Shown: positions 24,201-36,076 of the stretch, piece after piece
Layout of the letters: each line of letters starts with the position of its first letter
Position numbering within the stretch: position 1 is the first letter of the stretch
Origin: Oikopleura dioica
Taxonomy: Eukaryota > Chordata > Appendicularia > Copelata > Oikopleuridae
Length of the DNA: 64,000 nucleotides
Assembly (NCBI GenBank): GCA_907165135.1
Contig: OU015568.1
Location: 3,666,501 to 3,730,500 of the forward strand
Direction of reading: 5' to 3'
Made by a program: the position numbers and the translations under genes
Notes under the pieces: generated by a model
What the model was told of the DNA's origin: nothing
The model's database searches: none
The model's input: only the letters and a program-made list of their open reading frames with translations

Positions 24201-27200
24201 TAGGCTTTCTTCAGTGCGGTATTTTCCCTCTTTGAAATAAACCATCGCTGGTGGAACATTGAATCGCGGCGCTTGATCTGGAGCGTCGAGAACTTCAACC
24301 ATAAACCGAGCGTTTGATGCATAATTTTTTCTAGTTCCATTCGAACTTCGCCAAGGACCTTCATTTTCTGCAAAAAGCTGGTAGTTATAAAATGGTTTGC
24401 TTTCGTAATCAGCTGGCTCGGTTTGTGAAGCAGATGCTTTCTTGCAGAAAATGTCTGATGAGTCATCACACGGACTTGTTGTTAGGACATAAGAATCATC
24501 ACTTGAATCCGAAAACGCAATATCTGTTGGTCTTGTGCAATGATCAGGTTGGCATTCTTCAGGGTTGTTAGGGAACAGATTTCGGAATTCTTTGATAGTT
24601 ATTTGTCCATTAAGCGTCTTGGCCGTAGAAAAATTACAATATTCCGTGACGTCTGGGTCTGAGCAACTAGAAAGGTGATCCAATTTTCCATTTATCACTG
24701 GACATTCAGTGACTTGGAATTCGCTGACATCATCAAAGGACGGTGGGTCAAGATTTGATGGATAGATCGCAAAATCTTGAGCATTTCCAATTCCGGCTTG
24801 AAGAGAATCAACTTGTGGTGCTTGATTTAGGCAATGATAAGCAGCCCTAATCTTGACTTTTGTAGGTTCGATTGGCTTTATGAGAGCTCCTGACTGGGAA
24901 GTATCATCGTTAATTTCATTTTTGAGATTGAAATATATTCGCTTGGTCACCACCTGGCTGATGTCAATATTCTCAACCAAAGTTGGCTCGAATAGAGATG
25001 TTAGGGATTGATCGAGACTCCAGCCCTGAGCAGTGTTGATCTCACCACCGTTCGGCGTCCATATTTCTATCGAAAGGCAATGTTCTTGCCTTTCGTCATT
25101 TGTTTCGTCGCAAATCTCTGGAAAACATATTCCAGCGGGTAAATTAAAGCCAAACGATGTATATCCATCAAAATTTGTCTTTTCTGTATGTTGATAAATG
25201 TAATCAATTTTTGGATTTTTCTGACCAATTTGTGAGTATTGCCTGGTATTTCCATTAGACGCTTGAAAAAATGACGCACAATTATCCGTTGGAAGGCCAC
25301 AATTCCGATTTCCAAGTTTTTCATTATTCTTAAGAGATTTCAAAGAACTTTTTTCGTAACTGTCTTCGTGATTTTTATCGAGATTACCAAAATTATCTAT
25401 CGCCTTTGTCTTTTCTGTAATCTCCAAATTAACAATAAGGGTAGAGCATTGCGGAGCTCCATCCATCATTGGCCCTATGTCACAGGCGTCGATGTCAAGT
25501 CTGACTGTATCAATTTCACTAAATTTAACTGTATTCTTAGCAATTATTTCAATTGAATTCAGCTCAGCGCTGTAAATTGAATCACCATTCATCGAGAAAA
25601 TCCCAGCACAATTGACGGATTCACCATTCTTGGAACATTTAAATCTGTCGATGAAAAGGGTAAATTTTCGATTATTTTCTTCTTCATCGATATCAGTGAC
25701 GATTATTTTTTGCGGATCATTTCCGGAGGAGTACGCAGTAAAAACAGTACCGACAGCATATTCTTCCTCGATTTTTCCGTACTCACTGCAGCTAGAACAT
25801 TTCAGTTGACCAGTTCCGGCTTGAAATTTCTTGGTTTGTCCATTGAAAAATCGCGGCGGGTTGTTATTTATATCCTGAACAATAACAATGATGTCATAGG
25901 ACTGTTCTTGCATATAATAATTTTCTCTGAAGGCACAAGCAGGCATTCCCTTACACGGCTGATTTTCAGAGCATCCGTTGCGGAAGTCCTCTGGGACTTT
26001 CTCCTTTGCAATAACATTCAGAACAAGATACGAAATTCGTGGACTAGTTGAACGACAGTTTTCTGGATCCGATTCTGGGTTGCATTCCGAACGAAGTTCG
26101 CCGTTGTTTAAGCTTGATGAAGACAGTGCTTTGTTCTCCTGCTGGTTTATCTGCTCCAGTATCGTAATCGACCTCGAAACTCGAACTAAAATCATCTCCA
26201 GTCGTAGACTGTAGCTCATTGAGTTCAATTTTCACGTCCCATCTCAAGTCGAGATCTGGATCAGAAGAAGAAATCAATAATTTTTGTGTGCTGCTTCGAT
26301 CTTGACTTATATAATTGAGATTTTTTTCTGAGCGGTATTTTCCCTCTTTAAAATAGACAATAGTTGGAGGAACATTGAATCGAGGGGCTTGATCTGGGGC
26401 ATCAAGAACTGTTACCATGAACCGAGCATTGGACGCATAATTTTTTCTAGTTCCGTTCGCGCTTCGCCAGGGACCTTCATTTTCCGCAAGTAGTTGAATT
26501 ATGTAAAAAGGCCTAGCTTCATAATCAGAAGGTTTGTTCTGATAAGCAGCGGCTTCAAGGCAGAAAATGTCGGATGAGTCTGCGCAAGGTGTCGTTGTCA
26601 ACAAAAAAGTATCATCTTCAGTTTCAGCGAATGAAATATCGGAAGGTAAAGTGCAGCTATCAGGCTTGCACGCGTCAGGGTCGTAGATGAAAATATTTTT
26701 GAAATCTTTGATTTTTATGAAGCCATCCATTTCTTTTGGCTTTGAAAAATCGCAATATTCTGACAAGCTAGGATCGCCACAACTTGAAAGATGATCCAAT
26801 TTTCCGGTTATTTCTGGACATTCTGTGACTTGAAATTCGCTGACATCATCAAATGAAGGAGGGTCAAGATTTGAGGGGTAGATCGCAAAATCTTGAGCAA
26901 TTCCAATCTCATATTGAAGATAATCAACTTGTGGTGCTTGGTTCAGACATTGATAAATTGCAAGAATCTTTACTTTTGTAGGCTCAATTGCCCTTATGGG
27001 AGATGTTGTCTGGGATGTATCATCGCTAATTTCATTCTTGAGATTGAAGTAAATTCGCTTGGTCATCACCTGGCTGATGTCAATATCCTCTACCAAGGTT
27101 GGTTCAAATAGTGGTGTCAGGAATTGATCAAGACTCCAGCCATAAGAAGTATTTATATTACCGCCGTTTGGCGTCCATATTTGAATCGAAAGGCAGTGTT

Positions 27201-27456
27201 CTTCATTTGTTCCATCACAAATCTCTGGAAAACATATACCAGAAGGAAGTCTATTATGACCAAATGATGTATATCCCTCAAAATTTGATTTTTCTGTGTG
27301 TTGATAAATATAATCAGTTTTTGGATTTTTTTGTCCAATTTGTGAATATCCTCTGCTATTTCCATTTGCGGCCACAAAAAAACTCGGGCACGAAGTTGTC
27401 GGCGGGCCGCATTGGCTTTTAGCAAGAGCTAAAACAGCGCCGAGGGTTACCCTCAT
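18251..27456 (-). CDS. Large cadherin-like transmembrane protein
   Basis: Start ATG at 27456 (MRVTLGAVLALA, a short signal peptide) and stop at 18251. The first exon is about 4.4 kb (down to about 22996) and is followed by exons at about 22240..22796, 21911..22199, 21650..21868, 20889..20994, 20682..20855, 20314..20634, 19620..19964 and several shorter ones. Cadherin calcium-binding motifs recur: QDINNNPPRFF twice, DINDHGPTF, DVNDNGPL and DxDxD stretches. Non-cadherin Cys-rich segments lie between them. A transmembrane helix (WLILVIAIGGGLSVLCAGII) at about 18780-18860 precedes a cytosolic tail ending NVSYENF. The N-terminal half carries a tandem duplication, and near 26104-26110 the frame shifts. 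A 33 nt intron (20856..20888) and a foldback element (21002..21641) lie inside. Role: calcium-dependent adhesion, closest in style to Fat/Dachsous/protocadherins; orthology is not determined. Confidence 0.8.
21002..21641. mobile_element. Foldback element of 640 bp inside the cadherin-like gene
   Basis: Two arms of about 290 bp are near-perfect inverted copies, starting GATGATTTCAAAAACT, with a short central loop around 21300-21350. TAT flanks both ends (20999-21001 and 21642-21644), suggesting a 3 bp target duplication. It separates two coding exons and must be removed by splicing, or else it disrupts the gene. The exact splice sites could not be set. Confidence 0.8.
23290..27420 (-). repeat. 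Tandem duplication of a 2 kb coding unit in the cadherin-like gene
   Basis: The unit from about 27420 to 25400 (starting CGPPTTSCPSFF and ending LEITEKTKA) is repeated from about 25315 to 23290 (CGLPTDNCASFF to LEITEKNKA). The copies keep the same order of motifs: GYSQIGQKNPK/QYSQIGQKNPK, IYQHTEK, WTPNGG, RFNVPP and DINNNPPRFF. They differ at many codons, mostly third positions, so the duplication is old but coding constraint has been kept. Copy 1 carries a frame break near 26104-26110; copy 2 is open. Confidence 0.85.
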
Positions 27457-28605
27457 TACTTTTAAGCTTTCTGTTCTTTTTCTCTCTCAAAATCTTCCCA
27501 GTATTCTCTAAAATATGACTTTGGCTGCTCTTTGCAGTTGGAAGTAAAACACAACTCGCGCTGACTCGATTGAGTTTTATATTTATTCAAGCAGTATCTA
27601 CGTCAGGAATTTGTTTACTTCTTGCATTTACCCGCCAAATCTTTCGTAAACTCCCTCTTATGTTACTCATCCTCACATTAAGAAGCATATTTAAGCAGCC
27701 TTTAAAAACCCTAGATATAGGGCAATAAAATGATAAGCGATCTGATTTTGCAAGCGTTTTATTGACTTGAAAATAAAGCATTAGCAAATAGAACTCGCTC
27801 CCGCTCGTGGCTCCAGATTGTTGACTTTGGGACGACTGCAAAGAATTACTTGGCGATTTGAGACTGTAAATAAATATTGACCACAGATGCAAAAATTCCA
27901 AAAGAAAATATTTCCCAAATCGCAATTGAAATCATGGAAGACCTCCCAAATCAAAAATCTTTCTCGAAAATATCCAATAAATGAGTTGTTATATTCATTT
28001 TATTATCCGGTTTGAAAAATCAAAGCTAAGGTTCGAAATGTCATTCAAGGTCGTCTTTTTCAAATTGATTTTTGTCGCGAGTGCTGCCCGTTAAAAAATC
28101 ATAACATGGACGTAATGAAGTTGAACCTGCGCAGGACACGCTATAAATGAAGATTTATACGAAGGTCAAGGTGGCTAACTTGATCGACCTTTCTTTTCTT
28201 TACTAATTTCCCAAAATCGAAGGTAAAAAAATCCTGCTGCTTTCATTTTTTATCCCCTCACTTAAAAGTTCAATTTTTAAAATAAAAAATTAAAGATACG
28301 AATTATTTTTCCTTTTTTTCTTAAGCCTGTCGATTATCATATATACTCTCATCTACGTATAATTTTCCACTCGGCTGCTCCTGCCCCTGGGTGCCAGATC
28401 TTTTAACTTTTTCAGAGGAAGAGAAAATAGGAACAATAAAAGCGCTGATCCCGAATAACCCATAGAGATTAGGAGATCCACTAGAGCTACGGAGACAACA
28501 ACCTTCGCTGAACCGATATTTACGATCGTGCTATATATCGTTGTATACGATTCTATTTTTTTCTTATTTCGAAAAGGACGAAAACGATTTTTCTGACGAG
28601 AAAAA
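27457..28605. other. Divergent promoter region
   Basis: About 1.15 kb between two divergent genes (the cadherin-like gene leftwards, the acidic repeat protein rightwards). It holds no convincing exon. An open minus-strand stretch at 27587-27925 looks like chance. Runs of A/T and a GC-richer patch near 28370-28400 are the only compositional features. Confidence 0.45.
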
Positions 28606-31096
28606 ATGGGGAACGCAAATTGTAAGAGCTGCAGATCAGATACTGTGAGAGAACCAGAGACAATCAGGAAAGGCTATTCTTGGGTCGATGATTTTTTGAT
28701 AAAAGAAAATGAGGCAAAAAATATAGCCTTTTTTAAGACAGGCTCCTGTAAAGTTGCCGGCAAAAGAAACACATGATCTTCATCAACATGAAAATAATGT
28801 TGATTCAGGAATGATAAAAATCAAACCTATAGAAATTATTAATGAAAAAAAACGAATTATTTTTATTTCAATCAGGCACTTCTTCCGCCTCAATAATCGA
28901 AGAATTGCCTCCGACCCAGAAAACAGAGGAGCCCGAAGAGCCTATCGGGGAAACTGGTAGCTTTGTGATGAGGAAAGAAAACATCGTTCCTGATGTTGAG
29001 TCAGAGGCAGAAAGCATAATTGAGGATGTAGCTGATGTTCCTGTTGGAATTCCAGAAGCCGATATCGTCGAAGAAGCTCCAGTTGAGGTTGAAGAAGCTG
29101 TTGAAGCAGGTGTTGAAGAGGTCGATGTTGTTCCAGAAGAAGTTGAAGTTATTTCCGTAAAGGAAGCTGAAATTGAAGAAGTTGTCACCGAAGATGTCGA
29201 CGTCGTTGTCGAAGAAGTTGAGATTGAGAAAGTTGTGGAAGATGAGGTTGAAGTTGATGAGGTACCTGTTGCTGAGCCAATCATTGAAAATATCACAGCT
29301 GTTGAAGAACAAGATAAAGCTCAGGAAGTTACGGAAACACCAGCTGAAGTCGAAGTTTTGGATGCAAAAATAGAGTCTGAAATGGAAGAAATAAATGAAG
29401 CTGTTACCGAAGCTATAGAAACTCCAATTACCGATGACATTGCTCCTGCAGTTGAAGAAAAAATAGAAGAAGACGTTCCTGAGGAGCCCGCTGAAATAAA
29501 GATCGATGAGACTCCGATTGAAGATGTTGCTACTGCTGTTGAAGATACAGTTGTTGAATCTGCTGTTGAATCCGCTCCAAAAGATGAAACAGTTGATGAT
29601 CTTGTTGAAGCTCCAATTGTTGAAGCAACGACTGAGGACGTGATCGAAAAAGCTCCAGCTGATGTAGCTTCAATCGTAGAAACACCAGTTGTATCTATCG
29701 AGCCCGAGTCACTTGAAGATCAAGTCGAAAAAATCGCTGAAGAAGCAGCGACTGATGAAATCTTAATTGAGTCTGCGGCAGAAGAAACCCCAGTTGAAGC
29801 TCCTGCTGAGGAAAGCATAAAAGAAGAGCAAGCTGTTCTCCCATCCGCCAGTGAAGCCCTCACTGATCATATTGAGCCTGCTCCAGTTGAAACTTCAATC
29901 GAAGAATATGCTGAAGACGTCCAAATCGATGAACCCATAGTTGAATCTCCAGAGCCAGAAATCGCAGCTGAAGAAATCAAAGTCGAGGAAGCCCTCGAAG
30001 ACGTTGTTGAAGAGGTCGTTGTTGAAGAAGAGATAAACGAAGACCCGATTGAACCTTCAGTCGAAGAAATATCAGTTGAATCTCCAGCTGAAGCATCCCC
30101 AGTTGAAGAAGCGAAGAAAGGCGAAATCGAAAGTGAAGAGGTAGTTGTTGAAGAAGAGAAAAATGAAGACCAGGTTGAAACTTCAGTCGAAGAATCACCA
30201 GAAGAATCTGTAGCTGAAACAACCCCAGTTGAAGAAGCGAAGAAAGACGAAATCATAATTGAAGAGGAAGCTGAGCTCGCTGCACCTCCAGCTGCTCCGA
30301 CGGACATCGCCTCAATTGAAGAAACTTTGCCTGAATCACCTGAAATCGAAACAAAAGCATCTCCAGTCGAAGATATCGAAGTAATTGAAGAAGACGTTGC
30401 AGAGGAATCTGTAAAAACTGAAAATGATTTATCCGAAAAAGATGAAACAAAAGAAGAGGTTCCAGAACCAGCCGATGTTCTCGAAGAGAAACAGGAAACT
30501 AGCATCAAGTCTGATGAAAGTGACCATGAAACTGATGAAGACAAGAAGAGTGAAGAGTCACCCGAAATTGAAGTTTCGAAAGAAATTGACGAAATACCTG
30601 ACGAACCAGCGATCGAAATTCCTCTAGAGCAAGATAAGATAGAAGAGGAGTTGGAGGGAAAACCTGACGAAAGCCATCATGGAACCGAGTTAGATGAAAA
30701 TCCTCCAAGCCCTGTCGTATCAGAACAAGACGAAAAAGAAGTCAAAGAAACTGAAACAAATGTTCTGGAGGTAAAAAACACTCGAACCTCGATTAATTAA
30801 AAAAAATATAGGTTGAAAAGCTAGCTGAAAAAATTGAAGAGGTCGAAGCAGAGAATTCCGCTGTTGAAATTGTCGAGGAAGTACCAGTCGTTGCAGAGTC
30901 TCCTCTTCCAGAAACAGGCGATCCTGAAGTCGAGCCTGAGGTCGAAATTTCTCCAGAAGAAAAGCCCGCTGTTGAACCCGCTCCTGCTGAACCTGCTCCT
31001 GAAATCAAGGAAGAGTCATCGGCTTATGAAGACAACCAAGACGACCTTGGAATCCCTCCATCTGATAATGACATAACATCCTCAGACATCTACTAA
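28606..31096 (+). CDS. Acidic Glu/Val/Ala/Pro repeat protein with MGxxxC acylation signal
   Basis: Exons 28606..28683, 28742..28808, 28876..30770 and 30812..31096 give a protein of about 774 residues. The N-terminus MGNANCKSC fits N-myristoylation at Gly2 plus palmitoylation of nearby Cys. The remainder is low-complexity and extremely acidic, built from degenerate units around VEE, PVEE, EEAKKDEI and VETSVEESP, clearest as two tandem units of about 36 residues near 30016-30255. No cysteine or aromatic core is seen, so it is probably disordered. Intron 28809..28875 is GA-AG. Composition plus acylation recalls GAP-43/BASP1/MARCKS-type membrane-cortex proteins, but there is no sequence homology and no basic effector region that I can see. 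AATAAA is at 31135. Confidence 0.75.
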
Positions 31097-31803
31097 ATCA
31101 GTCAACCTAACAACTCAAAAATCAATCTTGTGCAAATAAACATGTAATTAAAAAACTAAAAATAATGGTTATTGTTTTGTTATTATAAGATTTTATTTAT
31201 GTACAGAAAAGTTTTCGTAGATGTCTTTCAGACAGCGAGGTGACATTCTTCGCTTTTATGTCTTCTTCATTTTTTCTTGCGTGGGTTAATATGCATTGGG
31301 TCCTGTTTTTTGCATGTTAAAAAGCTTCGTTGGGATCGTTGATAATTTTCTAGTGTTGACTTGGCATCATCTCAAAATTCACATTCTTCTTGACTCCGTT
31401 ATATTACCCGTCTCCCTTTTTTAATTAATTTAAATTACGCCCTACATTTGAAAAAGAATTTTTCTTGCATCCTGAAAAATAGCATTTAAAAAATTTCTCA
31501 ACTGCTGAAAAATTGATTTTCGGCCAATCAAAAAGGCAAAATTGCAATCTCAAAAAAGCGCTTGGGAAGAATCGAGGGAGATCAAATTTTGATGATGAAT
31601 GCGCTCGATGAAATATTTACAGTTGAGTTGAATTGGATAATTTACAGTCGGTCGTTGACTAAGCAGGATGGAAAGAATTGTAAAAGATTTGGGCTTTGTA
31701 AAAATTGTTATAAGGAGATTTAGAGTGTGCCAGCGGCTTTTCTTGCTTTTCGCTCGAACCTTGAATTTGGTATCATTAGTGAAATGACTCCCTTATTTTT
31801 CAT

Positions 31804-33896
31804 TTAATACCATTTGGACCAGTCGGACGGAAGTGGTCTGGCCTCCATTTTGTGAAATCGTTGGTAGCTGTTTTCCAAAAGAAATCGCCACTTGGTCATT
31901 CGCAGGCTAGGTGATTGCCGGATGCAAATATTTTCAAAAGAGACATGGAATTACCTGACTCGCGCGACATTGGAGTAAGAATTTCGATGCTTGGACTTGC
32001 ACTGGGGAAGATAAGCTAGAAAAAATAAACATGAAAAGATTGAACTTGATAATTAAAAAAAGGATTAGTTTTTGCCGTCGTTTTGAGACCCTTAAACTGC
32101 AGAATCAAAGTTGAAGCTTCAAACTTTTTTTTTTGCGAAAATTCTTGAAGGCGATTACGAGAAAAGTATATCTCTGAAACTCGCTCTGGAATTTCCTCCG
32201 GAATCTCATCAGTGGTGAGAATGGAATTTTTCAGCAATAATTCCTCTTGTCTTATTTTAGAAAACGAGCACTTACCATCGACCCATTTGGCGATTGAGGC
32301 GCAAAGTTGGCTGATTCCTTTGAGTGGATCATCTTTGTTGAATCGAGGCGTGATTCCTGTTGATACAGTTTCTTCTTCGGGGTCTTCGTACAAAAGGTCG
32401 TACAGTTCTTCTTCGGCTAAAGAAAAAAAAAATGTTGATTGTAAAATTTTTGAATGAACAAAAACGTATGTGTTTGGCCAAGCGGACTTTTGGTTTGAAA
32501 TTTAGACAAGCGGGAATGAGATAAAGCCGAAAGAGAGGGTCGCCTTCGCGCTCGTGATAACAGACGATTTATTTGACAAATGGAACGGATAACACGTTCT
32601 TATATCTTCCAGTCGGCGAATCAATTGTTAGAAATAAGACGATTAGTAATTGGATCATCAGGGTTCGCTAGGGAAATCTGAATTAACTGACTAAAAAAAT
32701 TTTTGGAAATGAATTTTTTGAAATCCAATAAGATTGCTGTATTTGGCCTACCGGCCAATCAAAACCATTTGCATAAAAATCTGTTCCAAAAATTGGTTCT
32801 GCCCGAATCAACATACCTAAATGGGACTAAACCAATTTATGGAAGTGCATTTTTGAATAACCAATAAGATTGCTATATTTTCCTGCCAATCAAAACCCTG
32901 CCAATCAAAACCCTGATCCGTTAAATCACTTCCATAAATTGGTTTAACCCCCAAAATGGTACTCACATTGTATCTTTTGAAAACTCGGGTTAAACAAATT
33001 TATGGAAGTAATTTTATTGATCAGGGTTTTGATTGGCCAGAAGGCCAAATAAAGCAATCTTACTGGTTATCCAAAAATGTACTTCCATAAATTGGTCAAG
33101 CCCGAAAACTCTGGGAAAAGGAGTCTATACTGTATTGAATATTTTTTTTGACTTACTGTAACGACTGTCAGCACTTCTTCGTTTTCTTCCTCCTTCTGGT
33201 GGGGTTCCGCATCTGAAAGAAAAACTTACTCCCTGGTTTTCGGAGAAACATGACAAGAAATTTGACAAACAGAAGCAGCAATTAAAAACTAAGGGATAAA
33301 AACGCATCCCTTTCATTAAAACCCTCAGCTCGGTTCAGTTCTTGTAGGTGTTATGTTTTTGTGGGGTGGATGCTTATCAAGGACTTGTACGGTGATAGCG
33401 GTGGGCTGCGAAAATAGTTCGGCGGATGCCACGTGCCAGAGAATTTTCTTTTCTTTACGAGCACAAAATCGAGGCAACCGCCATCTATAAATATTGAACA
33501 TATGTGGAGGGCGGCTTTGATTGAAAATGTTCATTTTTCAGCATCGTGAGTTTTTTTTCACAAATTCAAAAAAGCTGACGGGGGTGGTTTGTCAATAATT
33601 AACATATTTTGACAAGTAAGAATTAATCAATTTCCGGCTTACTTTTGGTATCTGTCCTGGAGTCTCTCAATCGTTCTGTCAATTCTCTGTTCCCAATTTC
33701 CTTCGGGCTTGTCCACAGCTGGCAAGCACTTTCCCTCAGCATTGCAGAGATTTTCACGAGTCCACTGGGCAATCTTGTCGCCAATAGCCCGGATTTTTCG
33801 ATCGGGTTGGTTTGTTCGAGGATCAAGACTCGAGCTCTCTTGAGCAGTGGAAATGCTCGAAGGGGCAATGATTGCTGCGATGGAAATGAGCTTCAT
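31804..33896 (-). CDS. Small secreted precursor with a dibasic cleavage site, unrecognised family
   Basis: Five exons join exactly in phase: 33643..33896, 33157..33212, 32159..32416, 31955..32015 and 31804..31906, giving 243 residues. The start is ATG at 33896, opening a signal-peptide-like MKLISIAAIIA. Six Cys are spread through the chain (in NLCNAEGKC, QKCGTPP, QLCAS, DGKC and QCKSK). A furin-type site GGRKRRSADS lies near residue 95. Acidic DLLYEDPEEE and a basic, Trp-rich C-terminus (TKWRFLLENS, SDWSKWY) follow. The two Cys-bearing regions ENLCNAEGKC and LCASIAKWVDGKC look faintly alike. I do not recognise the family; a processed extracellular factor or hormone-like precursor is possible. 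Intron 2 (740 nt) hosts three palindromic MITEs. Confidence 0.65.
32690..33104. repeat. Three adjacent copies of a short palindromic MITE
   Basis: Copies at about 32690-32806, 32825-32952 and 32987-33104 share ends like AACCAATTTATGGAAGT (and its complement ACTTCCATAAATTGGTT) and a core with AATAAGATTGCT and GGCCAATCAAAAC. Each is roughly 115-128 bp and partly self-complementary. A fourth copy is at 36652-36766. All three sit in one intron of the secreted-precursor gene. Confidence 0.75.
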
Positions 33897-34225
33897 CTTT
33901 TAGTGAAGTTTCTTGGGTTCGCGGTTTGAAGATTTTTTCTCTCAGAAGGAGGAAGACTAAATAACTTTAGCGATTGAATTTATTGAAGAATCTATATTGG
34001 TCGCTTTAAGATTATTTGTTATCTATCAATAGTCATACTTTGGATTGACATTATTCAAAAAAAATAACGACAAAAATGAGATTTGTTTTAAAACAAATTT
34101 TGATGGAATAACCATTAAGTTTCTAATGTTTATATTTATTTGGTTTTTCTTTTATAAATGACGGTTGAAAATTTTCTAAAAATACTATCTAAGAAATTGA
34201 TAACAAGATTGGTGAATTACTCACT
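33897..34225. other. Upstream region of the secreted-precursor gene
   Basis: About 330 bp, very AT-rich (runs of A and T around 34040-34160), directly upstream of the minus-strand start at 33896. It should contain that gene's promoter. No specific element was recognised. Confidence 0.4.
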
Positions 34226-34826
34226 GACGCGCTTTTTTTAAGGTTACTGTATTTATTTCTCCCACTTACTCCTTTGAAGACCCAGATCACTACATATATT
34301 TTGAATCAGCAGAAAATATCTAGAAACGTGACCGTACCCGATTCTAAAAAATCACTTCCGTTTACGATTCTAGAGCCGGAAATGTAAAAATCATGAACGA
34401 ACGGTACCCATAGAACCCATAGTCTATGGCTTGTGATAAAATAAAGGCTAGATGACCTCTCTGTCGATGCTAAGGCGAGTGAGTCCTGTTTTTTTGTGAT
34501 GACGCAACTTCCGATTTTCAAATTTTATAAATTCCCGCCTCTAGAATCGATTATAAAGAGCTTATCTAGCCTTTATTTTATCACAGGCAACTCAAAAATG
34601 ACACAAGATTCAATTTGATATGCCATTGTCTAGGGGTTCTTTGGGTACCGTTCGTTTATGATTTTTACATTTCCGGCTCTAGAATCGTAAACGAAAGTGA
34701 TTTTTGAGAATCGGTTACGGTCAAGTTTCTAGATATTATCTGCTGATTCAAAATATATATAGTGATCTGGGTCTTCAAAGTAGTAAGTGGGAGAAATAAA
34801 TACAGTAACCTTAAAAAAAGCGCGTC
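34226..34826. mobile_element. Foldback element, about 600 bp
   Basis: The ends are inverted copies of GACGCGCTTTTTTTAAGGTTAC, and pairing continues over about 195 bp on each side. CACT flanks both ends (34222-34225 and 34827-34830). A second, inner inverted pair is GTGATAAAATAAAGGCTAGA (about 34433) against its complement near 34563-34585. No coding potential. Confidence 0.75.
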
Positions 34827-36076
34827 CACTGTTATCTTGATCTTATTTTCGATTAAGATTTCACTTCAAAAATTTTGCTTTTTTTTTATTGTTTTACCTG
34901 ATTCTTTCGTCTAATTTTCTTGCTTTTTCTGCACCAACGGAGTTATTCCCGTCTCTAGCCTAAGTCGATCTTGACTGAGTCGAGAAATATTCTTTCAAAG
35001 TAGTATTCGTCGTCGTCGCACTTGATGGAACTGTAGCGAGGGCGCTCACGAGTCGAAAAAATCGTGAAAACGCACTTCGGAATTACGGGCGCGCGTATTC
35101 TAGCGCCCTCTCGTTCGCGCTCGACTTTTTTCGACCGGTCGAGCTCAGGCTAAAAAAGCTAGCGTGGAATAAAGCTCTGACCTGATACTGTCTCTGATGA
35201 ATGAGATATTGAATTGATTCGGATTAACTTCTTCTTTTCTTCATGTCCAGAGCCTGACTAAACTAACATACTTCCATCAATACGTTTTGAAGAGGAAAAA
35301 TTCAAACTTTCATATAATTTACTTTAGTTAATGTGTCTAAGATTATTTCTAGAGAATTTCTTAAAGGACAACGGAACCCCTTGATCGTTCAATCAATGGC
35401 TAAAACGAAGTAAGAATCTTCAAAAACTTTGATGAATAATGTGGTACTGTTTAAAAACTCTTTTTTTATAACATCAAAAATAAGCCTTTTGGAGCCTTTA
35501 TAAGCCTTGTGCACTGAACAATAATTTTACCCAAAAAAAACGTGCGAATTCTGATTCGTCGCTTTATAGAAGTGGTTCGAAATTGCGATAAATTAAAGTA
35601 TTTCTTTCTTATACAGTTTCGTTGATTCATTATGATTTCAAAGATGAACTTCTAAGTCAAACTTCTTCTATATTGAAAAATGAAGATAAAAGTCAAGGAA
35701 GTCTTTTCGACTGAGCCCCGTTTATCTAGTTTTGGGAGAGTGAAGATGTAAATCTGTCTAGAATCCTATCCGGCATCTGTTGCGCATGGTTTTGCGCGAC
35801 CTTTATGCAGCGAGCGGCCCCAACGTGCGATCATACTCTTATCGCATCAACTTTTCGTGAAATTTATGCGTGATTAGATTTGCTTCTTTCGAGAGGATTT
35901 AGAAAAATTCATGAGATAAAGAATAAAAAAATAAACACTTCTTTTTATCAAAAAAAAATTATCTTTTCTTTAAAAAAATTTTTTTATCAAAAAAAAATTA
36001 AAAGGTTAACTCTTGATCAACCGGTATTTGTTCCGGTCAAGATCGCAAAATCGTAAAAATGAAAATGGAAATCGGT
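34827..36076. other. Intergenic, no gene seen
   Basis: About 1.25 kb. A GC-rich patch at 35030-35150 contains GAGGGCGCTCACGAGTCG and GCGCCCTCTCG in partly inverted arrangement. At about 35945-36000 the string TTTTTATCAAAAAAAAATTA occurs twice. No exon with family character was found. Confidence 0.4.

Noticed and set aside
27587-27925. Minus-strand open frame between the cadherin-like and acidic repeat genes
   Set aside because: No signal peptide with consistent downstream exon, no domain; more likely promoter DNA.
28868-30708. Long Ser/Thr-rich and Leu-rich open frames on the minus strand
   Set aside because: They are mirror images of the GAA/GTT-rich acidic repeat gene on the plus strand; no splice signals or family support.
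32251-32275. Possible 25 nt GT-AG intron in the secreted-precursor gene
   Set aside because: Removing it creates an immediate stop, whereas reading through keeps the frame to the next supported junction at 32158.
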